In this document: positions 10,042 to 20,751 of the stretch, in pieces
Position numbering within the stretch: the first letter of the stretch is position 1
How the letters are laid out: every line of letters begins with the position of its first letter
DNA from: Gymnothorax reevesii
Taxonomy: Eukaryota > Chordata > Actinopteri > Anguilliformes > Muraenidae
NCBI GenBank assembly: GCA_029721435.1
Contig: CM056592.1
Location: 33,367,611 to 33,431,610 of the forward strand
Direction of reading: 5' to 3'
DNA: 64,000 bases
Position numbers and translations under genes: made by a program
Notes under the pieces: generated by a model
Told to the model about the DNA's origin: nothing
Databases searched by the model: none
What the model saw: only the letters and a program-made list of their open reading frames with translations

Positions 10042-12263
10042 ATAAACAAATAAAAAATGATGAGTAAACCTCCTGTCCTGATACAAAATAAGAATTAAAC
10101 AATATTAATGATGATAATAAAAAAGTTTGAAGTGAATAAATGAAAGTCCCCAATGACAAGGAAATTAATTTAGAGAGCCCCAATACTAGTATTAGCCAAA
10201 TCAGACATATGATAATGAAAACTTAAGTCTTTTTATTCTTTTATTCTTGCGTAAATATTGTTGACCTGACGCGGCATTTCATACATTATTCTAGCTTTAA
10301 ATAATAAAGAAATGAAAAATCATTTAGAAACATTAGTAATACAGTAATTTCGAATGAAATTTCCAAGAATCATCTTTCATCAAGATCGCAGAAAACCTGC
10401 CACCAGTGCAACCCTGACATGCTGTAGTTTACATGTTGAAGAATGAGATTTCAGGCCTGCATGAAGCTGCCATGATGAAGGCTACAAGTCACCAGAAATG
10501 ATGCGTGTGTTTCCCCCAGGAATCATGTTCCAGCTGTTCCTGTTTTCTTCCCTCCCAATGCTGTTCTTCTGTGAACACAGGAACTGGGTCACAGCTGCTG
10601 GGAAGAGCACCACGAACACGTCTCGTTTCCTGAGCGGGATTTTCCTTCAGTCTGGGGGTAAAGAACACACTTGTTAACCTTTCCCACCAACACCCCAACC
10701 CCCCTAAAGACGAGGTGCGCAAAGAGAAATCAGCTAAATCATTCATGCTCCATGTGGGAAATGACTCCTTCTCTCCATCCGCTGGTGCTCAGCGCTGCTT
10801 ATGAGATGGAGACACATCCCTCAGACACGTGGGTAAAGCCCAGAGTGGTCTGAACAGAGAGAAAACCTGGTGCTACTCATCCTTCACTACGCTTAGCGCT
10901 ACTTTTCACCGACAAAAGCTGGAGCTCCCAGTTTTTGTTCCTGATACGGCTATTTTCAGTGTAGTTCTCATTCTTTAGCCTGTGCTAACTCAAATAAAGG
11001 AGGCGCCCTGGAAATAGAGAGGAGATATTATCGGCATCGGTCCGAGATTCCTCCACTCGGTAGCTACAGCGAGGTCTCGCAGCCTCATCTGATACTACAG
11101 ACTTGTCAGGTTATTTCACGCATTACATGATGAAATGCGAAGAAATAGCAATAAGAAAGGAAACATCAAGATTTTGCTCACCAGACAGTCAACGCTTTTG
11201 TCGCTGCGCATGGAATTTCAGGCTTTGACACGGGTCCCTGCGCTGAGTAAGAAAACCGACATGGATGAAATTCATTTCCAACCACACAGGATATGGTTCT
11301 TTGTAAGGTTGCATTGACTTTCTGTGTTCTTATTACGTGGTCTCTATTCTGGGTGCATTTTAATTCTTTTTAATAATTGGGGTGACAACGAGACGGGCTA
11401 ACTCTATGCAAATATGATGCCTCAGATAACCCATTTATGACATCCCAAAAGCCCGGAATTTTCTGAATGTTTTGATTGGCTAGTTGAAGACAGCTGGCTC
11501 ACGAGGAGAGAGGCAGCGAAACGTTCAGTGCATCATTCCTGCAGACTCTCACAAAGGGAAAGCGATGAAAGGTCCTGAGGCAGGGTCTGCTCAGAGAGTG
11601 ACCTCTTCTGCATGACGAGACATTTTCATTTGCACCACACTGCTATGGCCAGCAATCAGCGGCTGCCTCTTTTTCTATAGACAAGACATGCGCTATACTC
11701 CGCAGGTGCACAACCAAAGTTTGACCTTTACCGTGTCCAATGAAAGTTGAGGTGCTTTGCACAAACTGCCTGCAAGAACCGACTAATCTGTTTGACGGTT
11801 GACAGACATGCCATGCAAAAACTGTTGTCAGAGACAGTCGTACCCGATTGAAGTCTTCTTAATTCCCATCGTACAGCATGTTAATACGGAATCATTTTTT
11901 TCAAGCCCACATGCAAACGAGGAGCGAGATGAGACAGGCATTTACTCAATACGCTGATGGTAAGAATTTCACAGAACTACAGAAATCAGCAGTTCTATCA
12001 GTGATAAGTGTTCCCTCATCCATGCTTCTCTAGTTGATTGAACTGTATGCATAATCAGGATTGGCTGGCTCTCGTTTGTGAAGCCGAGAGTGGCTTCCCG
12101 CTAGGCAATGGAATTTACTCCGCTGTATGTAAAGGCTTCCCCGGAGAGATGAGTAAATGCAGGAATCTGCTTCGACTGAACACTGAAATATTCAGGCAGC
12201 CAAGACAAACGTCTCGCTGTCCGTATGCACTGGAACGCCATACTGGCTCTTTCACACCGAGAG
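10042..12263. other. Unassigned non-coding DNA
   Basis: No gene or repeat family was recognised in 2.2 kb. The part at 10490-10860 is more GC-rich, with 60-85 codon frames lacking any motif. 11000-12260 has a balanced composition with no internal repeats and could include conserved non-coding sequence, which cannot be judged from one genome. Confidence 0.5.
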
Positions 12264-12266
12264 TAA

Positions 12267-12426
12267 CCCTTAAAGCGCTGAAATAAATTACACAATTATA
12301 AATTAAATTATGTTGTGCTGTTGATAACCTATCGTGTGGCGACTTGTTTAAAAGAGCTCCCAGAGGGGCTTTGGTTTTGATATCTTACATCATTGAGCAA
12401 CACTATTTGTATTTAGCGCTGTAAGG
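12267..12426. mobile_element. Palindromic TTAA-type MITE, copy 2 (half core)
   Basis: The ends CCCTTAAAGCGCTG and (complement) CCTTACAGCGCTAAAT face each other, preceded by TAA and followed by TTTTA. The left arm of the hairpin (CCTATCGTGTGGCGACTTG to GAGCTCCC) is present, but most of the right arm is deleted. Same family as 6956-7166. Confidence 0.75.
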
Positions 12427-13463
12427 TTTTATGGCAGAGCAAGTCATAATACAGACACATTAAAACCACTGACAAGTTAACGCTGATATCTGTAGCATAA
12501 AAGTGTTCTTATGAGGAACAGTACACTTTTAAATAAACAATACTTATTTCCATTCTATGGAGTGAGAAAACAATTAACAATCAGAGATGGCAAAAGTACC
12601 CAGATTCTTTACCTGAGAAGAAGTAAAAGTACCTGTGTAAAAAATAACTTAGGTAAAAGATTAAATATTGATCCAAATATCTTCTCAAGTAAAAATAAAA
12701 AGTACAGGCTCTGAAATGTACGCAAAAATATTAAAAGTAAAAAGTATTTCTATTGCACGATTCACTGCAAAGCTAATAACCACACAATAATTTATCTGGA
12801 ATCCATTTCATCAGAGTTATTGTTTGAACAAACATTGTTCACTTAAGTTTACCTGCTGGACACAAAATGCATCCTAATGCACTTCACTATAGTCAGTTGT
12901 GGGCATATGTATTGTACACTTCAGGTTTACACATCACACTTCTGAACATTAAATTTTGGACCACAATTGGATTCTAAACTGTGGTGTCACAAATCATGCT
13001 CGTATGCCCAACTCTTCGTCAGCTATTTTAATAGTCCATCAGGCAGCAATTGTTTCTCACTATACAGGTTGTAGTCAGTGGTTCACTCAGGGATTACATA
13101 TAAAAAAAGTGTCTCTCGTGTTTTGAGCCACCATTAAAGGTTCACTCAGTTAGAAAAATTTTTGGCTATTATTCGAAGAAATGGATCATATGTAGCAAAT
13201 TAATACGCATCACACATTTGTAAATTGTTTCTGTAACTTTTCATCATTATTTGAAAACTAAAATTTGGCTGGTTTGTATGGTCCTAAGCCCCACCCCTCA
13301 AAAAAGTGGTTGCACATGGACCTCGTAGTCATATGACCTGTGTCGTGTGAAAAGTAAGTTGCAAACGTTCACCGCTGATCGACTAGTGGTTTGTTCTTTA
13401 CTGATAATTGATTCGCCTTGATCAATCCTTGATTTTGTTGATTTTGAGATAACATTCATCAAC

Positions 13464-13568
13464 ATGCCAAATAGGTGTGTAGTGGTAGGCTGTGACAAGA
13501 CTCCAAACGATGGTATGAGTTTACATCACTTCCCAAAAAAGAGATGCCAAGTCTCACGAATTCAGTAG
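13464..13568 (+). pseudogene. THAP zinc-finger N-terminus (transposon-derived)
   Basis: The 34-codon frame starts MPNRCVVVGC and continues with SLHHFPKKR. This is the start of a THAP DNA-binding domain: the first zinc cysteine pair C-x4-C at residues 5 and 10, followed by the conserved FP of the loop. The second half of the finger (the C-x2-H pair) and the rest of the protein are absent because the frame stops at 13566. Either a splice site has been lost or the copy is dead. Expected role: recognition of the element's own ends. The ATG context and its placement about 330 bp inside the left end agree with a transposase first exon. Confidence 0.7.
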
Positions 13569-13658
13569 AGTCTCTCGCCTCTTAGTGGCATTCACCTTCC
13601 TGAGCCGTAGTTTGCAATTTTCCAATCAGCGCGCACTGGAGAAATTCACTCGAATTGA

Positions 13659-14085
13659 AGTCATCGTGCATCAAGTTAATCAGTTTCACGTGCATTACAG
13701 CGGATTCCCCCACTAACGACACAGAAATCGATTATGACTCGGGAATGCTCAGGGTTGTCTTTACTGAGGGTTTAAAAGCAATGGAATTGCATAAGAACGT
13801 TTCAAATGGTCTTATTTCATTAAAACAATTTAAACGATCATGAAACACAGGCACTGTTTCTAATCCCTGAGTAAAGAGAAGCACAAGAAGTCCGGAGTCA
13901 TAATCGCTTTCCATGTTGCTTGTGGTGAGGTCCACCTTTACGCAAGTGAAACTGAAACTTCAATGCACAAGGATTTTAATTCCGGTTGAAAATCTCATTG
14001 AATAATTGCAGACTACGGTGAATAAGCCTAAAAAATGCGTAGGACCTACGTCGAATGCGTGAGGCTTGGCATCTCTGAGATCCGT
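13659..14085. repeat. Foldback repeat, copy 1
   Basis: The segment matches 51850-52240 over its full length with substitutions and short indels. Each copy has two long inverted arms (here about 13666-13790 and 13850-13975) around a spacer of roughly 60 bp. Both arms contain GATTATGACTC and a CTTTACT(C/G)AGGG block. Read outward, both arms give a similar peptide, DYDSG followed by FT-x-GL, so the inverted repeat may have arisen from a short coding piece. It lies within the Kolobok-like element. Confidence 0.7.
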
Positions 14086-15327
14086 TCTCGTGCTTACTCC
14101 TCCACTCCGTCAGCTGCTACCCCACCGGGCCCGGTGCGGGTAGCCCACGGCCCAGCCCCGCTGCACGGCTTTGGTGTAAATGTCTATGTAAGAGGGCTGT
14201 GTAGACGAGTGTGGGTAAAAAGACTTGTGGACTAAGTGTTCTCCCAACCCCTGTAAATCTACCTTCAAGGAATGGACACATTCTCCAGAGTCTGATGCGA
14301 TCGGGTTTATTGCAAGTCGCTCAAAGTGAAGTACAAAACCCAGGCTGATCTGAGCAAACCACAAAGCATTCATTCTTCTTCAATCTCCCGATACAGACTA
14401 ACGACTGACTGTCCGAACCCTCGTATTTATTACCCTTTTGGCACGTCCCTCTAGGTGGGATTAAACGTGGCTCATCCCACCTTCTCCAACATTATTAATT
14501 CTGATTGGTTCATGGTCATGTAGCAACCCTCCACCCTTAGTAACAAGTTTACTATTACATCATAGTATAAATTAATTTTAAGCCTCCACTGATGCTCAAA
14601 GACCCACGTATAAGCCTCCCAAAACTTGGGTTCAGCAAAAGTTCAAAAACTTATCTGGGTCATGGATGATTCCAGAACACTTAGGTGCGCATGCTCAGGT
14701 AGTGGGTCCAGGCTGACCGATATGGTCATTCCGGAAGATTAGCTAATCTAGCCAGCCCTGGTCAGCAGGCTTGCAGCCCTGTTATCTTGTTGTTTCGCAA
14801 ATTTATGAGTTTACGCTTCTTCTCTGTCTTGAAGCAGTTTTGAGGGGACACAAGAACCTGCCTGAGTTTTCTCTGTTGAAATGTGATTATAGTACTCTGA
14901 ATTTATAACCTTTAGGGATATTTTTCCCACCACACGAGCTGACAAGTGAGCTTGTGTTTACGTTGCTTTGTTATTAACTTAGTATCGTTGATCATTGTTG
15001 TTGTTGTTGATGATGATATTCAAATTTTGCATTTGTGTTTGTTTCTGAAGCACTGGCCATATCGTGATGCTAGCCACCGGGGACTACTAGGATTTCGGTA
15101 CGGCACATATCCGAAAGCGAAACCCAAACATAAACACAAGCAACCGGTCCATGCGAGTATGAAGTTGCAGTGTTTCTCAGTCGCTTACTATGTTCGAAGT
15201 CTAAAATTAGCACTCATTTTGTGTAGTATACAATGCAAGAATGTGTAGAACGATTGTACATGTATTTACGACCAATGCAAACTTTTCGTTTTGCCATCTC
15301 AAATGAGATCAGAGCTTTGTTCCCAGA

Positions 15328-15502
15328 CCTTTGTATGAACTTACGTATTGCAGTGCTGCCACATGATTGGCTGTTTGATTGGATAACTAGATGAATAAAC
15401 CAGGAAGAGATTACACATTTGAACACCATTCCAAATGTGGACTTAGAACTCATGCAGACGCATGTAATGAAAACGCTGCACTGGCGAATGAAAATAAGAT
15501 AA
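15328..15502. repeat. Dispersed segment shared with 20580-20751
   Basis: Starting at CCTTTGTATGAACTTA, through GCTGCCACATGATTGGCTG and ending near CACTGGCGAATGAAAA, about 170 bp is nearly identical in the two places and in the same orientation. At 20.6 kb it lies directly upstream of a Tc1-like transposase remnant (minus strand). The first ~90 bp therefore probably belongs to that element's 5' region, and this copy is a fragment carried inside the Kolobok-like element. Confidence 0.7.
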
Positions 15503-16831
15503 CTATAACTTTCTTTCACAAATTGGCTGTTGAAACGAAGAGTGAAACAAGTCATTTTCTGCACAAGCTCCAGTGCAACTTACTTCTCATACGTGGCAGC
15601 CGATTAGCCAATCACTCGCAAGTTTTAAGGAGAGGTCTCAAAGTGTCTAGTTTCTTCCTTTTTTGCCAATATGACATACAATTACAAAAGTTAAATGGTG
15701 GATTCGTGAATTACAGGCAATAATAAATGTCTACAGGGTTTTTTTTTTTTCTAACTTAGTAGACCTTTAAGTCCAGTGATACAAACATATGTGAGTTGGG
15801 GGCAGCATCGTCTTCAGCCTTACAACGTTAGCCTTACCTCATAACGTTACAGCTAACTAGAGGGAAAAAAAATGTGCCATTTGGACCCTTAAACTGACTA
15901 GGTTCGGGCCAGGCTGGCTACCTTATCAGGTTATGCTGTAGCCAGCCCAAAGTTTCCCGCGTGAAACGCTAGCTATCATTTGACTGCTCAAACCCAAACT
16001 GACTGTGGCAGCTAATGTTAACGCTAACTTCAGCATAGTCTGGCTAACAATTAAAGTTGGCTAGCTGCTAGCGGGCCCTAACATTGTTACGCTAACATTA
16101 GCTTGCTTGCTTGCACGAGCAGAACATGATTGAAAAGACTAAAGATTTGGCCCAACGTAACGTAATGTTAACACATTATCTAACGGTAGCGTTAATGACT
16201 TGACTTGCCTGTATGTGTTTCCTGAGGTTTAACGGAGAGTTCTTGAATGCCAACAAGTCATGGACTTAAAGCTGTGGTTTGCGATTTGAGAATCAGTTGA
16301 AAACACACCCCCTCTATTAGAGCAACAAACCGGTGTTCTGTCAAATTTTGCTCCCTTGTCAAAAAATGCTACCATAATACAAAGCGATCGTAATGCCTTT
16401 GTTTTCGCCTTGATATTGCAATATGAATCAGTTTACAATAGTAACTTTGTTATTTGTGAGCTTATTATAACAAAAGCAGATGTTATAAAGAGTTGGATAA
16501 GTTTGTTAGAAGATATGTGCCCGTATACGCCATCATCATCTAATTTCTGCATTTTCAGGAAAACCCAGCGTGTACATGCAAATATATGTACGCTTCCAAG
16601 TGAAAATGCGCACTGAAAATAAATCTATGTGAAGATATTTTGAAGATACTTAGCGAGGAAACAGCCCAAGATTTCAGGTTTGCGCAAGCGCAGAACCGCG
16701 AGGTAGCATATTTTTGACTAGGTAAATTAGTCAGAACACTGGCAGTAAACAGACACAGAGCCAGCCTTGAATGACGATTTACCATGTCGGATTCGCAGGT
16801 ATAGCAACATTTAAAATTATTAAATGCATGT

Positions 16832-17676
16832 TAAACCTAACGCAGTGTCTATTTAGCCGTGAGACGGTTCCCATTTTCTTCCGCTATTTTGCCGTTGCTT
16901 CCGGTTGACATGCGCAGCTGTCACAGATGTGAATTTAGAGTTCGTAGGCATACACGGTGTCGGCAATAAAGTTAACCAGAAGCATTTTTAATTTGCAGAG
17001 CACGCGAACTATCATGCAGTAGCTGATAAACGATCATGACTTAGTATGACGGTAATCTGTCGCGCGAAAAATTAGTTTCGCGTCCGGTGTGAAAGCTGCT
17101 TAACGCGAAAAATTAGTTTCGCGTCCGGTGTGAAAGCTGCTTAACGCAACTATAACGCCTGTATTTGCATCTTTGCATTGACTTTGAATGTAGCTAATCT
17201 GTCGCGCGAAAAATTCGTTTCGCGTCCGGTGTGAAAGCGGCTTGTGTATTTGCGTCTTTGCATTGACTTTGAATGTAGGCTAATCTGTCCTGCGAAAAAT
17301 TTGTTTCGTGTCTGATGTGAAATTAGCTTTATGGACAGGACGTGACAGTTAGAGAGAGCTCTGTTATGTTATGAACATAATACAAGTTTTGCGTACTGTA
17401 AGTTCTGTTTGCGCAGACAAGTTGCTTATGTGGAGCTAGCAAATTGATCTCTTCTACTGGAAAGAATTACCTATTTAATCTCCACCTTTTCGGGTTTATT
17501 AGCCACAACAATTTCATAAGGGGGATGAAACTATATCAAGGTAATGCAGAGAAATCATTTGTAAACTGCTAAGTCTACATCTGTGACAACTGCGCATGTC
17601 AAGTGGAAGCGACGGCAAAATAGCAGAAAAAAAACGGGAACTGTCGGACGGCTAAATAGACACTGCCTAAACCTAA
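16832..17676. mobile_element. Nested element with ~95-bp inverted repeats
   Basis: The body 16841-17667 has ends GCAGTGTCTATTTAGCCG and complement, matching for about 95 bp at roughly 85% by eye. It is flanked by the direct repeat TAAACCTAA (16832-16840 and 17668-17676), with a further matching C if shifted. A 9-10 bp duplication with long TIRs points to a Mutator-like (MuDR) transposon. A 3-bp TAA duplication (Harbinger) is the alternative reading. It is the innermost and youngest layer of the nest. No transposase frame was seen. Confidence 0.75.
17056..17330. repeat. Internal tandem array with CpG-rich 34-bp core
   Basis: Four copies of a core GCGAAAAATTAGTTTCGCG followed by TCCGGTGTGAAAGC are spaced unevenly. 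The last three also share TTTGCATTGACTTTGAATG between them. The core itself is close to a palindrome (CGCGAAAA...TTTCGCG). Such arrays inside a transposon could be transposase binding sites. Confidence 0.8.
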
Positions 17677-18233
17677 CGTAAATTACAATCTCAACAGCTG
17701 TCAACAGCTATTGTTTCTTCTCACAATATTACAATTGGTCTAACTCAATAGCAAGCCCATGATATTAAGTGAAGGCTGTCATGATAGTCATGAAAGTCTC
17801 GCTAATTATCAAACCACAACAGCTCCACAGTGCAATATCTATTCCACATAAATGAACAAGAAGAACATCTGGTCAAATGTAAAATATTTGCCTTTCTCAA
17901 TCACCGGGATGTTTACGGTGTGTATTAGCTGGGGTTTCTGCTTCAGTAAGAGAGCGCACCGTTCACAAACGCCACAATGAACACGTTCACAATAACGTTC
18001 ATCAATCGGAAATACATATGACTGAGTTCATGAGTTCATTGAATGCATTCAGGCACAACACTGATGATGGCAATGCTAGTTTAAAATGCTAAACATAAAC
18101 AGCTAACGTTCCGACGCCGTCTGTCAACACAGAGAAAACCGGCAGCGTTTACAGCCATAAGCCAGCATCTTCATAGACTTATAAAAGGTTATTGATGTAA
18201 CAACTCGCACAATAAAAGTAAAAAATTACCTAC

Positions 18234-18458
18234 CTGTTCAACAAAGTCTGCTGTATCAGCATCAGTTTTCAGGCCCAAATCCTCCTGGAGCCTCCAGGGG
18301 TGAATGGATGACCCCATGTTTATTCGGCTTTGAGTCCTGCGTTGCTCACATTTCCTCTTTGTCTCTGCCTTTTCCTCTGCAGACTTACGCTTTCTCCCAA
18401 CTTTTACTGATGGGGCAAACAGAGGCTGCTTGCTGCTGTCGCTGTCTTTCTTTTCCAT
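18234..18458 (-). CDS. 75-codon first exon, basic transposon protein
   Basis: ATG at 18456-18458 opens a frame MEKKDSDSSK, then VGRKRKSAEEKAETKRK, then a segment DLGLKTDADTADF. It meets a good splice donor, CAG|GTAGGTAA, at 18234 after exactly 75 codons. The lysine/arginine-rich stretch suggests a nuclear-localised DNA-binding head. I recall similar N-termini in uncharacterised teleost proteins linked to transposons but cannot name the family. It lies about 420 bp inside the right end of the TTAA element and reads inward, as a transposon gene would. No later exon could be identified. Confidence 0.5.
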
Positions 18459-19395
18459 TCTTTTAGCCCTTGTTGCTAAGCTGCCTCTCAGCTTCTTCTT
18501 CTTCTTCTTCTTTAATGTTTATTTGCAATTTGCAAACACTTGGTGCATTACCGCCACCAGCTACTTGCTTGTTGCAAAAAGTTTTTAACGTAGAAGGGGA
18601 CAGGGACAAGGCGGAACGCAGAGAGTCAGAGCAAGCTCTCGGGGGAGTGTCAACTAGAGCCAGGGGATTGGAGGAGAGTAGGAGAGAGTCGTTGACCAAT
18701 GTAAGCCATCCGGCCGGATGGCTTTTTCTGCAGCCCTGCAGCCACTAGAGTGAATGGATTTTTTTTTTTCGTTTTTTTTTTTTGCTCTTCACATTGTGTA
18801 GATTGTACTATAGGGCCATAACCACCAACTAAATGAGGATATTAATAATGATCAAACTCTCAAATTGTATACTACAGCTTTAAGGTTTGCATAGGACGCT
18901 GTGCATTTGCCAAGAATTCTTCTTAGAGCCGACAATCTTGTACAGTTCTTTTAAATAAGGCCATGGCTGCTCCTCTGACAGTGTCCCAGCAGCAGTCTCT
19001 TCTTCCTGATCTTCACTATTGTCCATTTTGAACCGCTGCTGTCTGCAGCTGGTCTGATGTGAGAGGTCTGTTGACTGGCGGACAAGCAGCCGTGTCTCGT
19101 GCGTCTATTAAAATTTTAGCCGTAGCCTGTAGCAAACCACTGACAGTTTACATGCATTGGTGTCACAGCGCCAAAAAATAAAATATTTGTATATAAAAAA
19201 GTAACAAGCCTTTTTGGGAAACATAAGGAGTAGAAAGTACCTATAGGCAAATTTATTTTAAAAATGTCCTGAGTAAAAGTTAAAAGTTGTCAGAAAAATA
19301 AATACTACTAAAAGTACGAAGTACCTGAAAATTCCACTTAGTAAGTACAGTAACAAAGTATTTGTACTTCGTTACTTGCCATCACTGTAAACAAT

Positions 19396-20205
19396 TGATG
19401 CAATCACATGATTGAGCACCACAGACAGCATATTAGGCACTATAATTCATTGGCCAGTGACTTTTTACTCGCCAGAATCGTACGATTTCAGTACGTATAT
19501 AAGTCAGTTGCATTAGACATCTGTTTGTCCGTCTGTAGTTATGCACCCTTCTGCCATCCATCCTGCAACAATCTTAACAAAACTTAGAGACATGTTAGCA
19601 TTTGTCACTCACCACAGACCTGTACTTTATTTGAAGTTTCTATGTCAATTTTTTTTTAATTCTGTTTCTTAGCTAATATGTTATGTCGTCTCCCCGAATT
19701 TCGACCTCGGCAAGTTGTCATTCTACAAACAACCTGTCTTTTTCTTTTTCTGTTTTTTTGTTGACTGTGCTCTGAATCCAAATTTGAATCCAACTGGACA
19801 TGCATTTTAGCTGCTAAAACAGGAACTGAAGTCAGAAAGTCCCCAAAACTAGAGACCATCCTGTGGTGGTGCCTCACCAGCCTTTCTTTCTCACTCCCTA
19901 CTTCTGCTGCCCTTGCTTCAACATCATCCACCTTTCTCAATATTTTTAATCTGCTTAGAAAAAGGGGGTGGGAGACAACGTACAAAATTTGCCGTGATTC
20001 CAAAATGGTTCATCCAATACAGATATAAAAAACCCTCAGAATTAATGCCGACACTCAGCCTCATGTCCATTTCAAACTCAAAGTAACCTTTAACCTTTCA
20101 AACTCAAAGTGCTACAGTACAGAAGCAAAGTAAAAATGTCTATTATCTCAGATCACTGATGCCCAATTCCCACTTTACCATCTGCATATCAAAGCAGAAA
20201 TCGAG
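19396..20205. other. Unassigned DNA
   Basis: Apart from the 115-codon frame listed separately, nothing was recognised between the hAT right border and the Tc1-like remnant. Confidence 0.4.
19656..20003 (-). other. 115-codon frame, helical and basic C-terminus
   Basis: The frame starts MESRQILYVV. It has a heptad-like charged middle (LKILRKVDDVEARAAEV) and ends in a strongly basic tail (KNRKRKRQVV and RGRNSGRR). The residue mix is more protein-like than neighbouring frames. I do not recognise it. It could be a piece of a transposon ORF or chance. Confidence 0.25.
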
Positions 20206-20751
20206 ATTCACCTGACTATTCGCCAATCTTCACCTGCCCAATTTTGGTGGACCTGAGCCCACTGCTGTTGAAGTCCATCAACATCTTTTGCATTCCGAGA
20301 TGGCTTCCAGCTCACCACAGTTGAAAACATCTTATTTACCACAGTCTTATTGCCTGTGTCTCCATCCACAGAACTGCTGCTCACTGGACGCTTTTCGTTT
20401 TTCGCACCATTTCTGGTAAACTCTAGCCTGCTGTGCAAGGAAAACAAAGGAGATCAGCTGTTTCCAAAATATTCAAACCAGCCCATCTGCCTCCAACAAC
20501 TAAGCCACAATCAAAGCCAGTGATATCACATTTTCCCCTTATTCTGATGTTTATTTGTCAGCATTAACAGAAGCGCCTGACCTTTGTATGAACTTATATA
20601 TTGCAGTGCTGCCACATGATTGGCTGTTTGATTGGATAACTAGATGAATAAACCAGGAAGAGATTACAGCTTTGAACGCCATTCCAAATGTAGACTTGGA
20701 ACTCATGCAGACGCATGACAAGAAAACGCTGCACTGGCGAATGAAAAACTT
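20206..20751 (-). pseudogene. Tc1-like transposase remnant, HTH region
   Basis: On the minus strand, around 20540-20450, the frame gives ITGFDCGLVV, WAGLNIL and ETADLL. After a frameshift (20430-20350) it gives YQKWCEKRKASSEQQFCG. This is the N-terminal helix-turn-helix and linker of a Tc1-family transposase known from fish. The catalytic DDE part is missing, and the frame continues at 20447-20208 only as unrelated sequence. The upstream 170 bp (20580-20751) is repeated at 15328-15502. Confidence 0.7.

Larger units (their letters stand above)
13134..15770 (+). mobile_element. Kolobok-like TTAA element with THAP exon
   Basis: TTAA at 13134-13137 and 15767-15770 bound a 2629-bp body. The ends AAGGTTCACTCAGTTAGAAA and, on the complement, AAGGTCTACTAAGTTAGAAA differ at 3 of 20 positions. 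TTAA duplication plus a THAP-domain gene is the known combination of the Kolobok superfamily. It lies inside the hAT element and so is younger. The interior holds two segments also found elsewhere in the window (13659-14085 and 15328-15502), so it has been patched by other repeats or has itself been scattered. No catalytic domain was recognised. Confidence 0.75.
16266..18883 (-). mobile_element. Second TTAA-flanked element, 2610 bp
   Basis: TTAA at 16266-16269 and 18880-18883 bound ends AGCTGTGGTTTGCGATTTGA and, on the complement, AGCTGTAGTATACAATTTGA (16 of 20 identical). It splits the hAT transposase exon exactly at a TTAA. The frame on both sides of the gap lines up when one TTAA is kept, which independently proves the borders. 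It carries a minus-strand exon (18234-18458) and a nested inverted-repeat element (16841-17667). Kolobok or piggyBac type are both possible; the ends do not decide. Confidence 0.8.
16209..19026 (-). pseudogene. hAT transposase first exon, split by insertion
   Basis: The start codon is at 19024-19026, in the hAT minus strand. The first half (19026-18884) reads PWPYLKELYKIV then SWQMHSVLCKP. After the 2.6-kb insertion the frame resumes at 16265 with LLAFKNSPLNLRKHIQ. Together these form the BED-type zinc finger of hAT transposases, with the first zinc cysteine replaced by Ser. A TAA arises at the junction TTAA. The exon ends CAG|GCAAGT at 16209, a GC-type splice donor or a decayed GT. The catalytic region is absent from the element. 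Expected role: sequence-specific end binding. This copy is non-functional. Confidence 0.8.
12574..19395 (-). mobile_element. hAT transposon, host of nested insertions
   Basis: The ends are CAGAGATGGCAAAAGTA (from 12582) and, on the complement, CAGTGATGGCAAGTAACG (from 19387). The flanks TTAACAAT (12574-12581) and TAAACAAT (19388-19395) match at 7 of 8 bases, the hAT signature. The subterminal GTAAAAGTAC / GTACTTCGTTAC motifs are typical of a widespread fish hAT family. Its own DNA is only about 1.55 kb (12582-13133, 15771-16265, 18884-19387). The rest is two later TTAA insertions. The catalytic and dimerisation parts of the transposase are missing, so it is an internally deleted copy. Confidence 0.85.

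Noticed and set aside
15771..16265. TAACGTTAGC-rich stretch as a promoter region
   Set aside because: It is internal hAT sequence (between two nested insertions) and such words are common in fish intronic DNA.
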